From Pseudovibrio denitrificans JCM 12308 (GTDB lineage: Bacteria > Pseudomonadota > Alphaproteobacteria > Rhizobiales > Stappiaceae), in the NCBI RefSeq assembly GCF_001310815.1, contig NZ_BAZK01000020.1:30936-94935 (forward strand): 64,000 nt of DNA, in the 5' to 3' direction. A program made the position numbers and the translations under genes. A model generated the notes under the pieces. The model had not been told where the DNA came from. It made no database searches and saw nothing but the letters and a program-made list of their open reading frames with translations. This document shows positions 8,310-18,000 of the stretch, piece after piece (position 1 is the first letter of the stretch; the number at the start of each line of letters is the position of its first letter).

Positions 8310-9150
8310 TTGACTGCTCCTGAGGTTAGGCCCCGAATGAGCTGGCGCGAGAAGATCGTGTAAAGAACAAGCACCGGATGATCGCCAATGCCATAGCCGC
8401 CAGAATTGCATTCCAGTTGTTGGTGAACTGCCCCACAAACACCTGCGCACCGAGTGTGAGTGTTTTGGTATGCTCAGCCGGCGCCAGAATGAGTGGGAAC
8501 CACAGGTCGTTCCAGACCGGGATCATGGAGAACACCGCTACCGTCGCCATTGCGGGTCTCACGAGTGGCAAAACAAGCCGGAAGAAGATGGAGTATTCCG
8601 AAAGGCCATCAATACGACCTGCGGATTTGAGATCTGATGAGACCGTGGACATGAACTCTGAGAGGATGAAGATCGCCAGCGGCAGGCCTTGGGCGGTGTA
8701 GACCAGAATGAGCGCCCAATGGGTGTTCACCAGATCCGTCGTGACCATGAGGCGGAGAATACCGACTGTACCCAGCCGGATTGGGATCATGATGCCCAGA
8801 GCCATGTAGAGCCCCAGCAAGCGATTGCCGCGGAACTTGTACTCACTGAGCGCAAAAGCAGCCATGGCCCCAAACAGCAGGATGAAGAACAGGCTGGCAC
8901 CGGTCACGAACAATGAGTTCCAGAAATACAGTGGGAAGTTACCTTGCTGCAGCACTGTTGTGTAGCCGACCAGATCCAGAGTTTCAGAAGTTGGGAACTC
9001 CAGCGGTTGACGGAAGATAGCTTTTTTGGTTTTGAGCGAGTTGATCAGAATGAGGAGTACCGGGAACAGCGCGATCACTGCAAAGGCAAGCAGGATTATG
9101 TGCGCACCCAGCTCTGCCATTCGGTTTCGTCTTGCACGAGAAATAGCCAT
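8306..9150 (-). pseudogene. Carbohydrate ABC transporter permease (MalG-type), frameshifted near C-terminus
   Basis: The inner-membrane permease has six hydrophobic segments and the coupling loop motif AGRIDGLSEYSIFFRLVLPLVRPA. The frame is normal to about residue 258 (LAAMALAII). It then reads RCLFFTRSS and stops at 8326. Adding one C near base 8376 gives IIPVLVLYTIFSRQLIRGLTSGAVK, a standard MalG end. It also places the stop as an ATGA overlap with the oxidoreductase start. A single-base deletion, real or a sequencing error, therefore explains the short tail. Full length would be 281 residues. Confidence 0.88.
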
Positions 9151-9157
9151 TTGCGCC

Positions 9158-10114
9158 TCACATCTCGTAGCGTGTCAGCTTGCGCTGAATGAAGAAGAGG
9201 TAGATGGCAACACCCGTCAGGATGATGAAGAACATCACCGTTGCGATGGCAGCCCCCATGTTGGGATCACCTGGCTGGAGTTGTTGCCCGTAGAACGTTC
9301 GGTAGAGGATCGTACCCAGCAGATCGGTCGAGAAGTTTGGTCCTGCCAGTGGACCTTGCGTGGTGTAGATCAGGTCGAACGCATTGAAGTTGCCCACGAA
9401 TGTGAGGATCGAGATGATGCCGATGGTTGGCAGAATAAGGACCAGTTTGATTTTGAAGAACTGAGAAATGCCGGTCACGCCATCACATTCAGCGGCTTCA
9501 ATCACCTCATCTGGAATAGAAAGCAGTGCGGCATAGATCAGCATCATAGGAATGCCAATGAACTGCCAGACGGAAATGAGAGAGAGTGTGGTGAGCGCGG
9601 TCTCTTCCTTGCCGAGGAACGGCAGATACCAGCTGCCAAGCCCGACTGACTTCATCAATCCTTTCGACACCCCCCAGAGCGGAGACAGCATCAGCTTCCA
9701 GACGAAACCGACCACCACGAAGGACAGGAGCGTTGGCATGAAGATGGCTGTGCGGTAAAGCTTTTTGCCCGGCAGGTGGACCATGGAGAGCAAAGCTGCG
9801 ATCAGAATGCCGATCGGGTTCTGCACCAGCATATGGATCATGAAGAAATAGCAATTGTTCCAAAGCGAGTTCAGGAATGGTTCGACCCAATATGGATCGA
9901 AGAACAGCTTGATGTAGTTCTCAAAACCAACAAATGAGACCACCTGCGTGGTTGTGTCTCTTTGGAAGAACGAAAAGCGCAGCGTTTCAGCCAGCGGCAG
10001 GATCATGATCATCGTATAGACGATGACTGCCGGTGCCAGAAAGACGAGTACGTGCCAGCGAAACGGCTTCTTTTTCCGCTCACTGACCATAAGGTCTTGT
10101 TCCACTTCTATCAT
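9158..10114 (-). CDS. Carbohydrate ABC transporter permease (MalF/UgpA-type)
   Basis: The 318-residue inner-membrane protein has six hydrophobic segments and the EAA-loop motif EAAECDGVTGISQFFKIKLVLILP, which docks the ATPase. It pairs with the MalG-type permease seven bases downstream. A second possible start eight codons in (MVSERKKKPF) is also plausible. In operon order it follows the binding protein and precedes the second permease, the usual CUT1 sugar importer layout. Confidence 0.92.
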   Translation of the reverse strand: MIEVEQDLMVSERKKKPFRWHVLVFLAPAVIVYTMIMILPLAETLRFSFFQRDTTTQVVSFVGFENYIKLFFDPYWVEPFLNSLWNNCYFFMIHMLVQNPIGILIAALLSMVHLPGKKLYRTAIFMPTLLSFVVVGFVWKLMLSPLWGVSKGLMKSVGLGSWYLPFLGKEETALTTLSLISVWQFIGIPMMLIYAALLSIPDEVIEAAECDGVTGISQFFKIKLVLILPTIGIISILTFVGNFNAFDLIYTTQGPLAGPNFSTDLLGTILYRTFYGQQLQPGDPNMGAAIATVMFFIILTGVAIYLFFIQRKLTRYEM

Positions 10115-10184
10115 CTCTCATTGCGAGGCAGATGCGCAGGCGAGCTGCACATCTGCTGTTTTGTGTTCAGGTAGGAGAGATGCC

Positions 10185-11441
10185 TTAGTCCATCTGAGGC
10201 TCATACCAGGAGCTCAGCCCCTTCTGCAGCTGGTTGGCTGCATCCTGAGGTGACTGCTTGCCATTGATGACGTTTGCAGAAACCACCCACATTTCGTTCC
10301 AGAGGTTTGGCGTACCGCGAGAAACGATCTGTGCAGCTGAGCGGTTGGTGGACTGACAGTCCTTACGCCATGAGATGAACTCATCAGCGAGAGGATCAGA
10401 CAGGGAGATCTCATGCTTGGACAAGGAGAAGAAGCCCGGAACAGCGTTGGAATAGAGTTCCGCAAACTCTTTGGTGCCCATCCACTCCAAGAACTTCATC
10501 GCAGCTTCGGCATTTGGAGATGCTGCATTCAAGCCGATGCCGATATCGGTGTGGTCTGAGATGTAGCAGCTGTCACCTTCTGCTGGCAGAGGTGGACGGA
10601 ATGCACCCAGCTTGAAGTCTGCATCGCGGTTAAAGCCTGCGATTTCCCATGAACCTGATGGATAGATTGCGGCACGGCCCAGCGTGAAGAGTGTCTGACT
10701 GTCCGGATAAGATTGAGCTTCATAACCATCACCAAGGTAAGGTCCCCAGCTGGCCAGAACCTCAAATGGCTTCACCCAGCCTTCATCTGTCAGTTTGCCT
10801 GTACCGGCGACGATGGCTTTGCGGCCCTCTTCACCCTTCCAGTACATAGGACCGATGTTCTGGTAACCCATGGCAGCGGATTCCCACTGATCCAGTGTGC
10901 CCATGGCCATTGGAATGTAGTTGCCGTCTTCCTTGATTTTGTCGAGCACTGCCATGAACTCAGCCTGAGTTTTTGGTGGCTCGACACCGATCTCAGCGAA
11001 GGCATCCTTGTTGTAGATGAAGCCGTGGATCACGGCAGCCATTGGCACGCAGAAAGTTGCGCTGCCATCATCTGTGCTCCAGGCACCTTTGGCTGAATCC
11101 GGGAAGTTGTCGAGCGTTGCCATGCCCTGAAGGTTCTTCAGGTAGCCTTTGCTGTAAAGATCCAGCGAACCATCGAACGGACGACAAGTGATCAGGTCAC
11201 CAGCAGTGCCACCTTCCAGCTTTGCATTTAGTGCCGCGTTGTACTGTACCGGAGCAGTTGGTGTGAACTTGATTTTGATATCGGGATGCGCCTTCATAAA
11301 CGCAGGCAGAATGGTTTCCTGCCAGATGCTCAAATCATCATTGCGCCAGCTTTCAATTGTCAGCTCTGAAGCCGCAAATGCGAAGGACGCGGAGCCCAGC
11401 AGCAAAGACGCAGCAATGCCCGATGACAAATAGTGTTTCAT
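10185..11441 (-). CDS. Extracellular sugar-binding protein (family 1)
   Basis: The 418-residue periplasmic protein captures the sugar for this importer. The start MKHYLSSGIAASLLLGSASFAFA gives a clear signal peptide, cleaved after AFA. It is preceded by GAGGAATTT, so it is preferred to an upstream in-frame ATG. The mature part has the family-1 pattern: ESWRNDDLSIWQ, IKFTP, an alanine/glycine-rich hinge, and TLFTLGRAAIYPSGSWEIAGF. It lies directly after murQ and before the permeases. The ligand may be an amino sugar, inferred only from murQ. Confidence 0.92.
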   Translation of the reverse strand: MKHYLSSGIAASLLLGSASFAFAASELTIESWRNDDLSIWQETILPAFMKAHPDIKIKFTPTAPVQYNAALNAKLEGGTAGDLITCRPFDGSLDLYSKGYLKNLQGMATLDNFPDSAKGAWSTDDGSATFCVPMAAVIHGFIYNKDAFAEIGVEPPKTQAEFMAVLDKIKEDGNYIPMAMGTLDQWESAAMGYQNIGPMYWKGEEGRKAIVAGTGKLTDEGWVKPFEVLASWGPYLGDGYEAQSYPDSQTLFTLGRAAIYPSGSWEIAGFNRDADFKLGAFRPPLPAEGDSCYISDHTDIGIGLNAASPNAEAAMKFLEWMGTKEFAELYSNAVPGFFSLSKHEISLSDPLADEFISWRKDCQSTNRSAAQIVSRGTPNLWNEMWVVSANVINGKQSPQDAANQLQKGLSSWYEPQMD

Positions 11442-11570
11442 AAATTCCTCCCATAACAAATGATCGAATACCGCCTTGAAAAACTGCCGGTATCGCAATT
11501 CGCCTGCCCCCCAGCGGGCGAATATTCTTTTAGGCATCAGGTGATTGAAATAGCTCACCTGATGCAAAAG

Positions 11571-12527
11571 CTATTCGGGTTGATGCAACCCAAGAACCTG
11601 AAGAGATTCTCCCAAATCTCCCTGAGTTTCTGCCAATACATTGGTGGCTTGTTGTTTGGTTGCACCAAGCACCAACAGCACAGCCAGCTTAATCTGATTA
11701 CCGCTTTCATGCAGGGATGCTGCAGCTTTTTCCTGCGAACAGCCGGTGAGTGAGACCACCATGTCTTTTGCACGTTGATCCAGCTTGTCGTTGGTCAGCT
11801 GCATATCGACCATGTAGCCGCGATATACCTTGTTCAGCCGCACCATCAGGGCAGTGGAGAACAGGTTGAGAGCTGCCTTCTGGCTGGTCCCTGCTGATAG
11901 TCGCGTAGAGCCTGCCAGCACTTCCGCGCCGGTTCTTAAAAGAACTTCGTGCTCCGCGTCTGCCAGCAATGGGCTCTGCGGATTGTTGGCTAATGATATG
12001 GTCAGTGCGCCTGAGGCACGAGCTGTCTGGATTGCAGCACGGGTGAATGGCGTCGTGCCACTGGCAGCCAGACCCAATACAACGTCCTGAACGCCAACCT
12101 TATGTTCTATGACAAAGTTTCGGCCCGCTTCTACACTGTCTTCTGCCCCTTCCTGAGGACGCAGAAGACCTGCTTCGCCGCCTGCCAAACCGTAGATCAA
12201 ACGCTCTTCTGGCCAGCCGAATGTGGGAATGAGTTCAATGCCATCCAGAACGCCAAGGCGGCCTGAAGTTCCTGCACCAACATAGACAAGCCGACCCTCG
12301 CCTGCCTTTAGTCGCTGAGCAGTCGCATCAACGGCGGTCTCCAGTTCGCCCAGCGCGGCCCAGACTGCATTGAGGGCCTGCATCTGGCCGCCCAGCAATG
12401 CTTTGAGAACCTCATCGGTCCCCCATGTTTCCAAGCCTGCGTAACGTGAAGATCTTTGCTCGGTTTCTCGCCATTCTCGTGGATTGGAATGTTCTGGAAA
12501 CCCGACTTTTCTGGACATGCTGGACAC
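11571..12527 (-). CDS. murQ: N-acetylmuramic acid 6-phosphate etherase
   Basis: The protein of about 318 residues matches MurQ, which cleaves the lactyl ether of MurNAc-6-phosphate to give GlcNAc-6-phosphate and lactate in the cytoplasm. The SIS domain is clear: VYVGAGTSGRLGVLDGIELIPTFG, GLAASGTTPFTRAA, and LSAGTSQKAALNL. A C-terminal helical tail follows. The start is GTG with GGGAGAG five bases upstream; an ATG three codons later is possible. As first gene of a sugar ABC operon it suggests import of a MurNAc-type or related amino sugar, but no matching kinase is in the operon. Confidence 0.92.
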   Translation of the reverse strand: MSSMSRKVGFPEHSNPREWRETEQRSSRYAGLETWGTDEVLKALLGGQMQALNAVWAALGELETAVDATAQRLKAGEGRLVYVGAGTSGRLGVLDGIELIPTFGWPEERLIYGLAGGEAGLLRPQEGAEDSVEAGRNFVIEHKVGVQDVVLGLAASGTTPFTRAAIQTARASGALTISLANNPQSPLLADAEHEVLLRTGAEVLAGSTRLSAGTSQKAALNLFSTALMVRLNKVYRGYMVDMQLTNDKLDQRAKDMVVSLTGCSQEKAAASLHESGNQIKLAVLLVLGATKQQATNVLAETQGDLGESLQVLGLHQPE

Positions 12528-12540
12528 GAGACTCTCCCTG

Positions 12541-12558
12541 ATACCAATAGCATACCAA
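12541..12558. repeat. Helically phased direct repeat in the murQ promoter region
   Basis: ATACCAA occurs at 12541-12547 and again at 12552-12558, eleven bases apart, just upstream of the murQ ribosome site. On the transcribed strand it reads TTGGTAT twice. One-turn spacing suggests a regulator binding site, and no regulator gene lies beside this operon. The AT-rich DNA at 12575-12620 is the likely promoter. Confidence 0.35.
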
Positions 12559-12684
12559 CAACTCGCGATATGGCAATGATATATTAGAGAGAGCTCTTAA
12601 TTTGGGTAATTCTAATAAATTTCCAGCATTTACCTGAGACAGTTGCAGACCACAGGTATTATTTTGGCTCTAGATTTTTTGTCG

Positions 12685-14652
12685 TTAATCCCAGCGAGCT
12701 TCTTCTTCCCGGCGTACGAACACAACCTGCCGACCATCTGGCAGCAGCTGGCTGATTTGATCGGGCCCGCCATGTTCATCAAACTCAACTAATCCAATGC
12801 CACTTGCATTCAGCAGGCGACGACCGTGTTGCGTGCCGACTGGCTTACGCGGGATCACTTTCATCCCTCGCCGTCTCGTGAGCCAGTTTAGCGGTGAGCG
12901 GGGCGCATAGAGCCAACGGTTCAGATGATCGAGTTTGTCCAGCAGCTTTGCGGGGAACTCGTTCTTGATGCCACTGCTGCAGATTTGCCAGATGTCCGGC
13001 CCTCTGGAATGGCCGCGCAGTTCTACGTCATACACAAACGAGTAATGCACATCTCCGGAGAGGATCGTGAAACGGTCTGGCGTTTTCCGGTGACGGAACA
13101 CATTCAAAATGCCATCTGCCGTTCCCGGATGAGCCATCCAGTATTCAGCGTCCACCATAAGCGGCTTGCCCATGAAGGTGAGGAGCTTCTGAAGGGTCTC
13201 AATCAACTTAACGCCGAAAATTGGCGCAGCGGATACAAGCAGGACAGCATCCTTGCCGCGAAGGGATCGCTGAAGATCAGTGACAGCTTCCCAATCCAAC
13301 AAGCCAGAGGGTAGATACCCCGCACGTTCTGATCTCCATCTGCGTGTGCGGGTGTCCAGCACCAATAGTGGCGGGTCCAGCTCCCAGTGATAGTCCCAGT
13401 TCTCAAAGCCAAAGAGGTTGTCCAGAAACTCATCGTAGGCGTTTGTGCCGGGTGTCTTGAAGACCTCAGTCATCTCATTCAGTAGTCCACCCGCGAAGGC
13501 TTCCGGTTTGTTACCCCAGCCCTGATTGAGCATGTAGGCGCACAGGGCATTACCGATGATGCGGCGGGAGAACGGGTGACCGTAGGCGGTTTCTTCCCAA
13601 TCACGATTGAGGTTCCAGTCGTCCGTGACATCGTGATCGTCAAAGATCATCGCAACTGGCAAATGCGCAAAGAGCCTGCGGACCTGACTGAGGCCTGAGA
13701 CAAAGTCCTTCAAGATTTCCTGCTCAGTCTCATAAAGCTCTGTTTCTTCAGGTGTTAGACCCTCAGGTTTATCTGTCTCAACAAGTTCCCATGCAGCAGG
13801 TGACCAGACAAGCAGATACATCGCCAAAAATTCAGCAAGTGTAATCAGGTGGTTGTGAGCATGGTCAGCCGTAAAAATCGGCTTCTCTACCCCACCAAAC
13901 AAAACAACCCAGAGCTTCCGGTTCTTCTCCAGATTGGGCAGAAACTTTTCACGCCGATAGTAGGTATCACCATGGCTATACAGGTCTGATGCAGTGTCGG
14001 GGATCTTGCTTTCCAAGCCACTCAACTGCTCCTCTGTAATGCCGAGCTTTTCGATGAGCGAATGGATTGCTCGCAACATCGGGCCAGCTACATCATCAGA
14101 GTAGATCTGGTCACCGCTCATCACCAGTGCAGCAGGCCATTTTTCCTGATCGATCTTGGTCTCGCCATTCGATGCAATATGCTTGGCCAGAAACTGGTCC
14201 GCAGCAACCAAGCCATCACCGGATTCGTGATGAGGCTTACGGCAAGAGCCGTGCAGAAGCGAAGACACTTTGGAGCTGAGAAGGAAGCCGGGAAGCGATT
14301 GACCTTCATAACAGAGATCAGGTGCCCAAGCCGTGTGATCTTGCCAGCCCGCTGCTTCATCATCTGCCATACGCAAAGATAGGCGATAGTTGACCCAGAC
14401 ATCCTGTGGCAGTGGCTGATGAAGCGGAAGGTCGATCAACAGGTAATGAAGGTGTGTGCCTGCTGAAATCAGGTTCACCTCTGCCTGCTTTTTGGAAAGC
14501 TCATAGGTTTGCGGATCACCGCCTTGGGGCAGTAGCTCCAGCTTTACATCTGCCGGTGCGCGGACAGCGAGCCAGAAGGTTAAACGGTTGGTTTCTAATC
14601 GCCGCAGAATAGGGCCGGCAAGAACAGACGGGAGAGAAGAGGTTTCAGGCAT
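12685..14652 (-). CDS. PhoD-like metallophosphatase
   Basis: The 655-residue protein belongs to the alkaline phosphatase D (PhoD-like) group. Metal-binding motifs are SGDQIYSDD near residue 178, FDDHDVTDDWN near residue 345, and SGDVHYSF near residue 543. No signal peptide is visible, unlike secreted PhoD, so it is probably cytoplasmic, as in many alphaproteobacterial members of unknown substrate. It stands alone on the minus strand, divergent from the thiC riboswitch, with no operon partner. Phosphomonoesterase or diesterase activity is a family inference. Confidence 0.88.
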   Translation of the reverse strand: MPETSSLPSVLAGPILRRLETNRLTFWLAVRAPADVKLELLPQGGDPQTYELSKKQAEVNLISAGTHLHYLLIDLPLHQPLPQDVWVNYRLSLRMADDEAAGWQDHTAWAPDLCYEGQSLPGFLLSSKVSSLLHGSCRKPHHESGDGLVAADQFLAKHIASNGETKIDQEKWPAALVMSGDQIYSDDVAGPMLRAIHSLIEKLGITEEQLSGLESKIPDTASDLYSHGDTYYRREKFLPNLEKNRKLWVVLFGGVEKPIFTADHAHNHLITLAEFLAMYLLVWSPAAWELVETDKPEGLTPEETELYETEQEILKDFVSGLSQVRRLFAHLPVAMIFDDHDVTDDWNLNRDWEETAYGHPFSRRIIGNALCAYMLNQGWGNKPEAFAGGLLNEMTEVFKTPGTNAYDEFLDNLFGFENWDYHWELDPPLLVLDTRTRRWRSERAGYLPSGLLDWEAVTDLQRSLRGKDAVLLVSAAPIFGVKLIETLQKLLTFMGKPLMVDAEYWMAHPGTADGILNVFRHRKTPDRFTILSGDVHYSFVYDVELRGHSRGPDIWQICSSGIKNEFPAKLLDKLDHLNRWLYAPRSPLNWLTRRRGMKVIPRKPVGTQHGRRLLNASGIGLVEFDEHGGPDQISQLLPDGRQVVFVRREEEARWD

Positions 14653-14842
14653 TCGTTGATATTATTAGTTGCGATATCCAGAAGTGAAATTCTTAGATGA
14701 GAGATAGGTGCGCAAACCGCAAAATCCAATAAGGGCCAACAACTCCCCTCTCACCAAAACTAAATTACAGAAGATTTCTGAACCTCACCTGAACCGAACC
14801 TGCCTTGACAGGCTCTTCTAATAGGTCTAGCAAAAACACGTA

Positions 14843-14947
14843 TGCAGGGGAGTCTCACCTAGGAGACTGAGAGGCTGACAGAGCGCAAGCTCGGCGACGC
14901 GACCCTTTGAACCTGACCCAGTTGACACTGGCGTAGGAAGCACGGGT
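14843..14947 (+). promoter_or_regulatory. TPP riboswitch (THI element)
   Basis: Conserved parts appear in order: GGGGAGTCTCACC, GGAGACTGAGAGG (with the CUGAGA core), GACCCTTTGAACCTGA, and CCAGTTGACACTGGCGTAGGAAG. These form the two sensor arms that bind the pyrimidine and the pyrophosphate of thiamine pyrophosphate. It lies about 120 bases before thiC, so high TPP should shut down the thiC operon. CGCGACCC at 14898-14905 can pair with GGGTCGCG at 14944-14951, a possible alternative structure. Confidence 0.95.
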
Positions 14948-15069
14948 CGCGCGGCCTGTTATCAGGGGTATTGTATCCACCGCGATCCACTCAGCAGGAG
15001 ATCTTCCTGCCGTTTCCCAGCCAAAACTCATCTGGTGTCTTTCGAGTTATGAACTTGAGGAGCACCATT

Positions 15070-16869
15070 ATGACTAGCCCAAAGCCATCCATCACTACAG
15101 GCTGTCTGCCTGCATCACGCAAGATCTACGTGAGTGGCAATCTGCATGAAGACGTACGCGTCCCGATGCGTGAAATCAGTGTCCATCCAACTGCAGGCGA
15201 ACCACCGTTGCCAGTCTATGACAGCTCCGGCCCCTACACTGACCCAGCGGTCACAACCAATATTTCCGAAGGTCTGCCAGCGTTGCGGCGTAAGTGGATT
15301 GAGGCTCGCGGAGATGTGGAAGTTTATGAAGGCCGGGAGATCAAACCTGAAGACAACGGCTTTGTGCAGGGTGAGCGATTGGTTGCTGAGTTTCCAGTGA
15401 AGCCGCAGCCTCTGCGTGGCAAGGACGGCACGGCTGTGACACAGCTGGCTTATGCCCGCGCTGGCATCATTACGCCGGAGATGGAGTTTGTTGCTATCCG
15501 CGAGAACCAGATGCGGGAAGCAGCAACTGAAGAGCGATCTGGCAATGACTGGGGCGCGAGCATTCCCGATTACGTAACGCCGGAGTTTGTTCGGGATGAG
15601 GTTGCGGCAGGTCGTGCGATTATCCCCTCCAACATCAACCACCCCGAGAGCGAGCCGATGATCATTGGCCGGAACTTTCTGGTCAAGATCAACGCAAATA
15701 TGGGCACGTCCGCTGTTACCTCTTCCATGGAGGAAGAAGTAGACAAGATGGTTTGGGCGATCCGTTGGGGTGCGGATACGGTTATGGACCTCTCAACAGG
15801 TCGTAACATTCACAACACTCGCGAGTGGATCATCCGCAACAGCCCGGTGCCGATTGGGACGGTTCCGCTTTATCAGGCACTTGAGAAAGTAAATGGCATT
15901 GCTGAGGATCTCACTTGGGAGATTTTTCGCGACACGCTGATTGAGCAGGCTGAGCAAGGGGTTGATTACTTCACCATCCATGCTGGTGTGCGTCTACATA
16001 TGGTGCCAATGACCGTTAATCGCGTGACGGGCATTGTTTCTCGTGGCGGCTCCATCATGGCCAAGTGGTGTCTGCATCATCATAAAGAGAGCTTCCTTTA
16101 TGAGCACTTCGCTGAGATCTGCGATATCTGCCGCCAGTATGATGTGGCTTTCTCCCTTGGCGATGGCCTGCGTCCGGGTTCCATTGCAGATGCTAATGAC
16201 GAAGCACAGTTTGCAGAATTGGAAACACTTGGCGAGCTGACCAAGGTCGCATGGGCCAAGGATTGTCAGGTGATGATCGAGGGGCCGGGCCATGTGGCCA
16301 TGCATAAGATCAAGGAGAACATGGATAAGCAGCTGGAATGCTGTCATGAAGCGCCGTTCTACACGCTTGGCCCTCTCACTACAGACATCGCCCCCGGTTA
16401 TGACCACATCACCTCTGGCATTGGTGCTGCGATGATCGGTTGGTTTGGCTGTGCCATGCTTTGTTACGTGACGCCGAAGGAGCATCTGGGCCTACCGGAT
16501 AGGGATGACGTGAAGACTGGCGTAATCACCTACAAGATTGCAGCTCATGCTGCTGATCTTGCCAAGGGATTGCCAGGTGCTCAGCGGCGGGATGATGCAC
16601 TTTCACGAGCACGTTTTGAGTTCCGTTGGGAGGATCAGTTCAACCTATCCCTCGACCCGGAAACAGCGCGCAACTTCCATGATGAAACATTACCGAAAGA
16701 CGCGCACAAGGTGGCGCATTTCTGTTCCATGTGCGGGCCAAAGTTCTGCTCTATGCGGATTTCTCATGACATTCGGGCGGAGGCGCAGAAGGAAGGCATG
16801 GAAGCGATGGCGGCCAAGTTCCGTGAAGGTGGAGAGCTTTACCTTCCATTGGCGGAGGCGGAGCAGTGA
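15070..16869 (+). CDS. thiC: Phosphomethylpyrimidine synthase
   Basis: The 599-residue radical-SAM enzyme converts aminoimidazole ribotide to HMP-phosphate, the pyrimidine half of thiamine. The ThiC N-terminal segment (SGNLHEDVRVPMREI) and the C-terminal iron-sulfur motif CSMCGPKFCSM (CxxCxxxxC) are both present. The start MTSPKPS is chosen over an upstream in-frame ATG because TTGAGGAG lies at proper spacing. The gene sits behind a TPP riboswitch, and its stop overlaps thiO by four bases, so it heads the operon. Confidence 0.97.
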   Translation: MTSPKPSITTGCLPASRKIYVSGNLHEDVRVPMREISVHPTAGEPPLPVYDSSGPYTDPAVTTNISEGLPALRRKWIEARGDVEVYEGREIKPEDNGFVQGERLVAEFPVKPQPLRGKDGTAVTQLAYARAGIITPEMEFVAIRENQMREAATEERSGNDWGASIPDYVTPEFVRDEVAAGRAIIPSNINHPESEPMIIGRNFLVKINANMGTSAVTSSMEEEVDKMVWAIRWGADTVMDLSTGRNIHNTREWIIRNSPVPIGTVPLYQALEKVNGIAEDLTWEIFRDTLIEQAEQGVDYFTIHAGVRLHMVPMTVNRVTGIVSRGGSIMAKWCLHHHKESFLYEHFAEICDICRQYDVAFSLGDGLRPGSIADANDEAQFAELETLGELTKVAWAKDCQVMIEGPGHVAMHKIKENMDKQLECCHEAPFYTLGPLTTDIAPGYDHITSGIGAAMIGWFGCAMLCYVTPKEHLGLPDRDDVKTGVITYKIAAHAADLAKGLPGAQRRDDALSRARFEFRWEDQFNLSLDPETARNFHDETLPKDAHKVAHFCSMCGPKFCSMRISHDIRAEAQKEGMEAMAAKFREGGELYLPLAEAEQ

Positions 16870-17807
16870 TTACGATTGCAGGAGCTGGCCTTGCGGGGCT
16901 GGCTTCCGCCTATGAACTGGCAAAGCGTGGTGCATCTGTCACTATCTTCGAGAGGGCAGAAAAGCCAGGAGAAAACAGCGTTGCCCGGTTCGCGGGCGGC
17001 ATGCTGGCTCCATACTGTGAGCGGGAAAGTGCGGAAGAGAATGTCATCACGCTTGGATGCACTGCGGCAGATTGGTGGGCTCAGGTCACGCCAGTCACGC
17101 GGCATGGAACACTTGTGGTGGCACCGCCACGAGATCATGCAGAACTGACACGGTTTGCACGGCGGACGTCTCATTTTGATGAAGTTGATGGTCAGGTAAT
17201 CACTCAGCTTGAACCCGCTTTGGAAGGACGGTTTGAGCGAGGGCTTTTCTTCAAAGAAGAGGCGCATCTTGATCCTAGGCAGGCACTTGCTGATCTGACG
17301 AAAGCGGTTGAGGAGCTTGGCGTGGAGATCCGCTATGGCACTGACGCGCCTTCGCGGGTTGATCTCAACTGCACGGCAATGGCGGCTGGTCTGCCTGACT
17401 TGCGGGCTGTGCGTGGTGAGATGGCTGTTTTGCATTGCCCGGATGTTAAGCTGTCTCGTGTCATCCGTCTCCTGCATCCGCGTATGCCGCTTTATCTGGT
17501 GCCGCGTGCCGATGGGCTGTTCATGATTGGGGGCACGATGGTGGAGAGCAGCTCAGACCGACCTCCCACACTCAGATCACTCACAGAGATGATGAGTGCG
17601 GCCTTCGCTATTCATCCGGCCTTTGCGGAGGCGAGTGTGGTGGAGATTGGTGCAGGCTTGCGACCTGCTTTTCCTGACAACCTTCCTCGTCTTGTTGAGC
17701 GCGATGGCGTGCTTCATCTCAACGGGCTTTATCGCCATGGCTTTTTGCTGGCTCCGGCAATGGCGCAGCAAGCAGCAGAGCAGCTTTTATCGGAGACTTG
17801 CAAATGA
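16866..17807 (+). CDS. thiO: Glycine oxidase (FAD-dependent), thiazole branch
   Basis: The 313-residue flavoprotein oxidises glycine to dehydroglycine for thiazole synthesis. It begins with the FAD-binding motif GAGLAGLASAYELAKRGASV. It carries the DAO-type C-terminal region (GAGLRPAFPDNLPRL, then NGLYRHGFLLAPAMA). It overlaps thiC at the start and thiS at the end by four bases each, so translation is coupled. ThiO replaces ThiH in aerobic bacteria, matching this operon. Confidence 0.95.
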   Translation: MITIAGAGLAGLASAYELAKRGASVTIFERAEKPGENSVARFAGGMLAPYCERESAEENVITLGCTAADWWAQVTPVTRHGTLVVAPPRDHAELTRFARRTSHFDEVDGQVITQLEPALEGRFERGLFFKEEAHLDPRQALADLTKAVEELGVEIRYGTDAPSRVDLNCTAMAAGLPDLRAVRGEMAVLHCPDVKLSRVIRLLHPRMPLYLVPRADGLFMIGGTMVESSSDRPPTLRSLTEMMSAAFAIHPAFAEASVVEIGAGLRPAFPDNLPRLVERDGVLHLNGLYRHGFLLAPAMAQQAAEQLLSETCK

Positions 17808-17999
17808 AGATTATCGTGAATGCAGAACCGCGCGAGGTTGCTGGCAAAACTTTGGCTGATGCTCTTACCGAGTTGGAATTTACCAGCAGCAATCGCAGCA
17901 GCCCTGAACGGCAATTTTGTGCCGCGTGAGGACTATTCAGAAACACCACTTTCAGACGGTGACAAGCTGGAAGTTCTGGCTCCAATGCAGGGAGGTTGA
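17804..17999 (+). pseudogene. thiS: Sulfur carrier protein ThiS, frameshifted
   Basis: ThiS carries sulfur as a C-terminal thiocarboxylate to thiazole synthase. The start overlaps the thiO stop (ATGA). The first half reads MKIIVNAEPREVAGKTLADAL. The frame then breaks near base 17893, while the second half continues in another frame as ALNGNFVPREDYSETPLSDG and ends in the essential LEVLAPMQGG. The gene is 196 bases long, one more than a multiple of three, so one extra base (or two lost) in an AGCAGCA stretch explains it. Restored length is 64 residues, typical of ThiS. Confidence 0.88.
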
Positions 18000-18000
18000 G

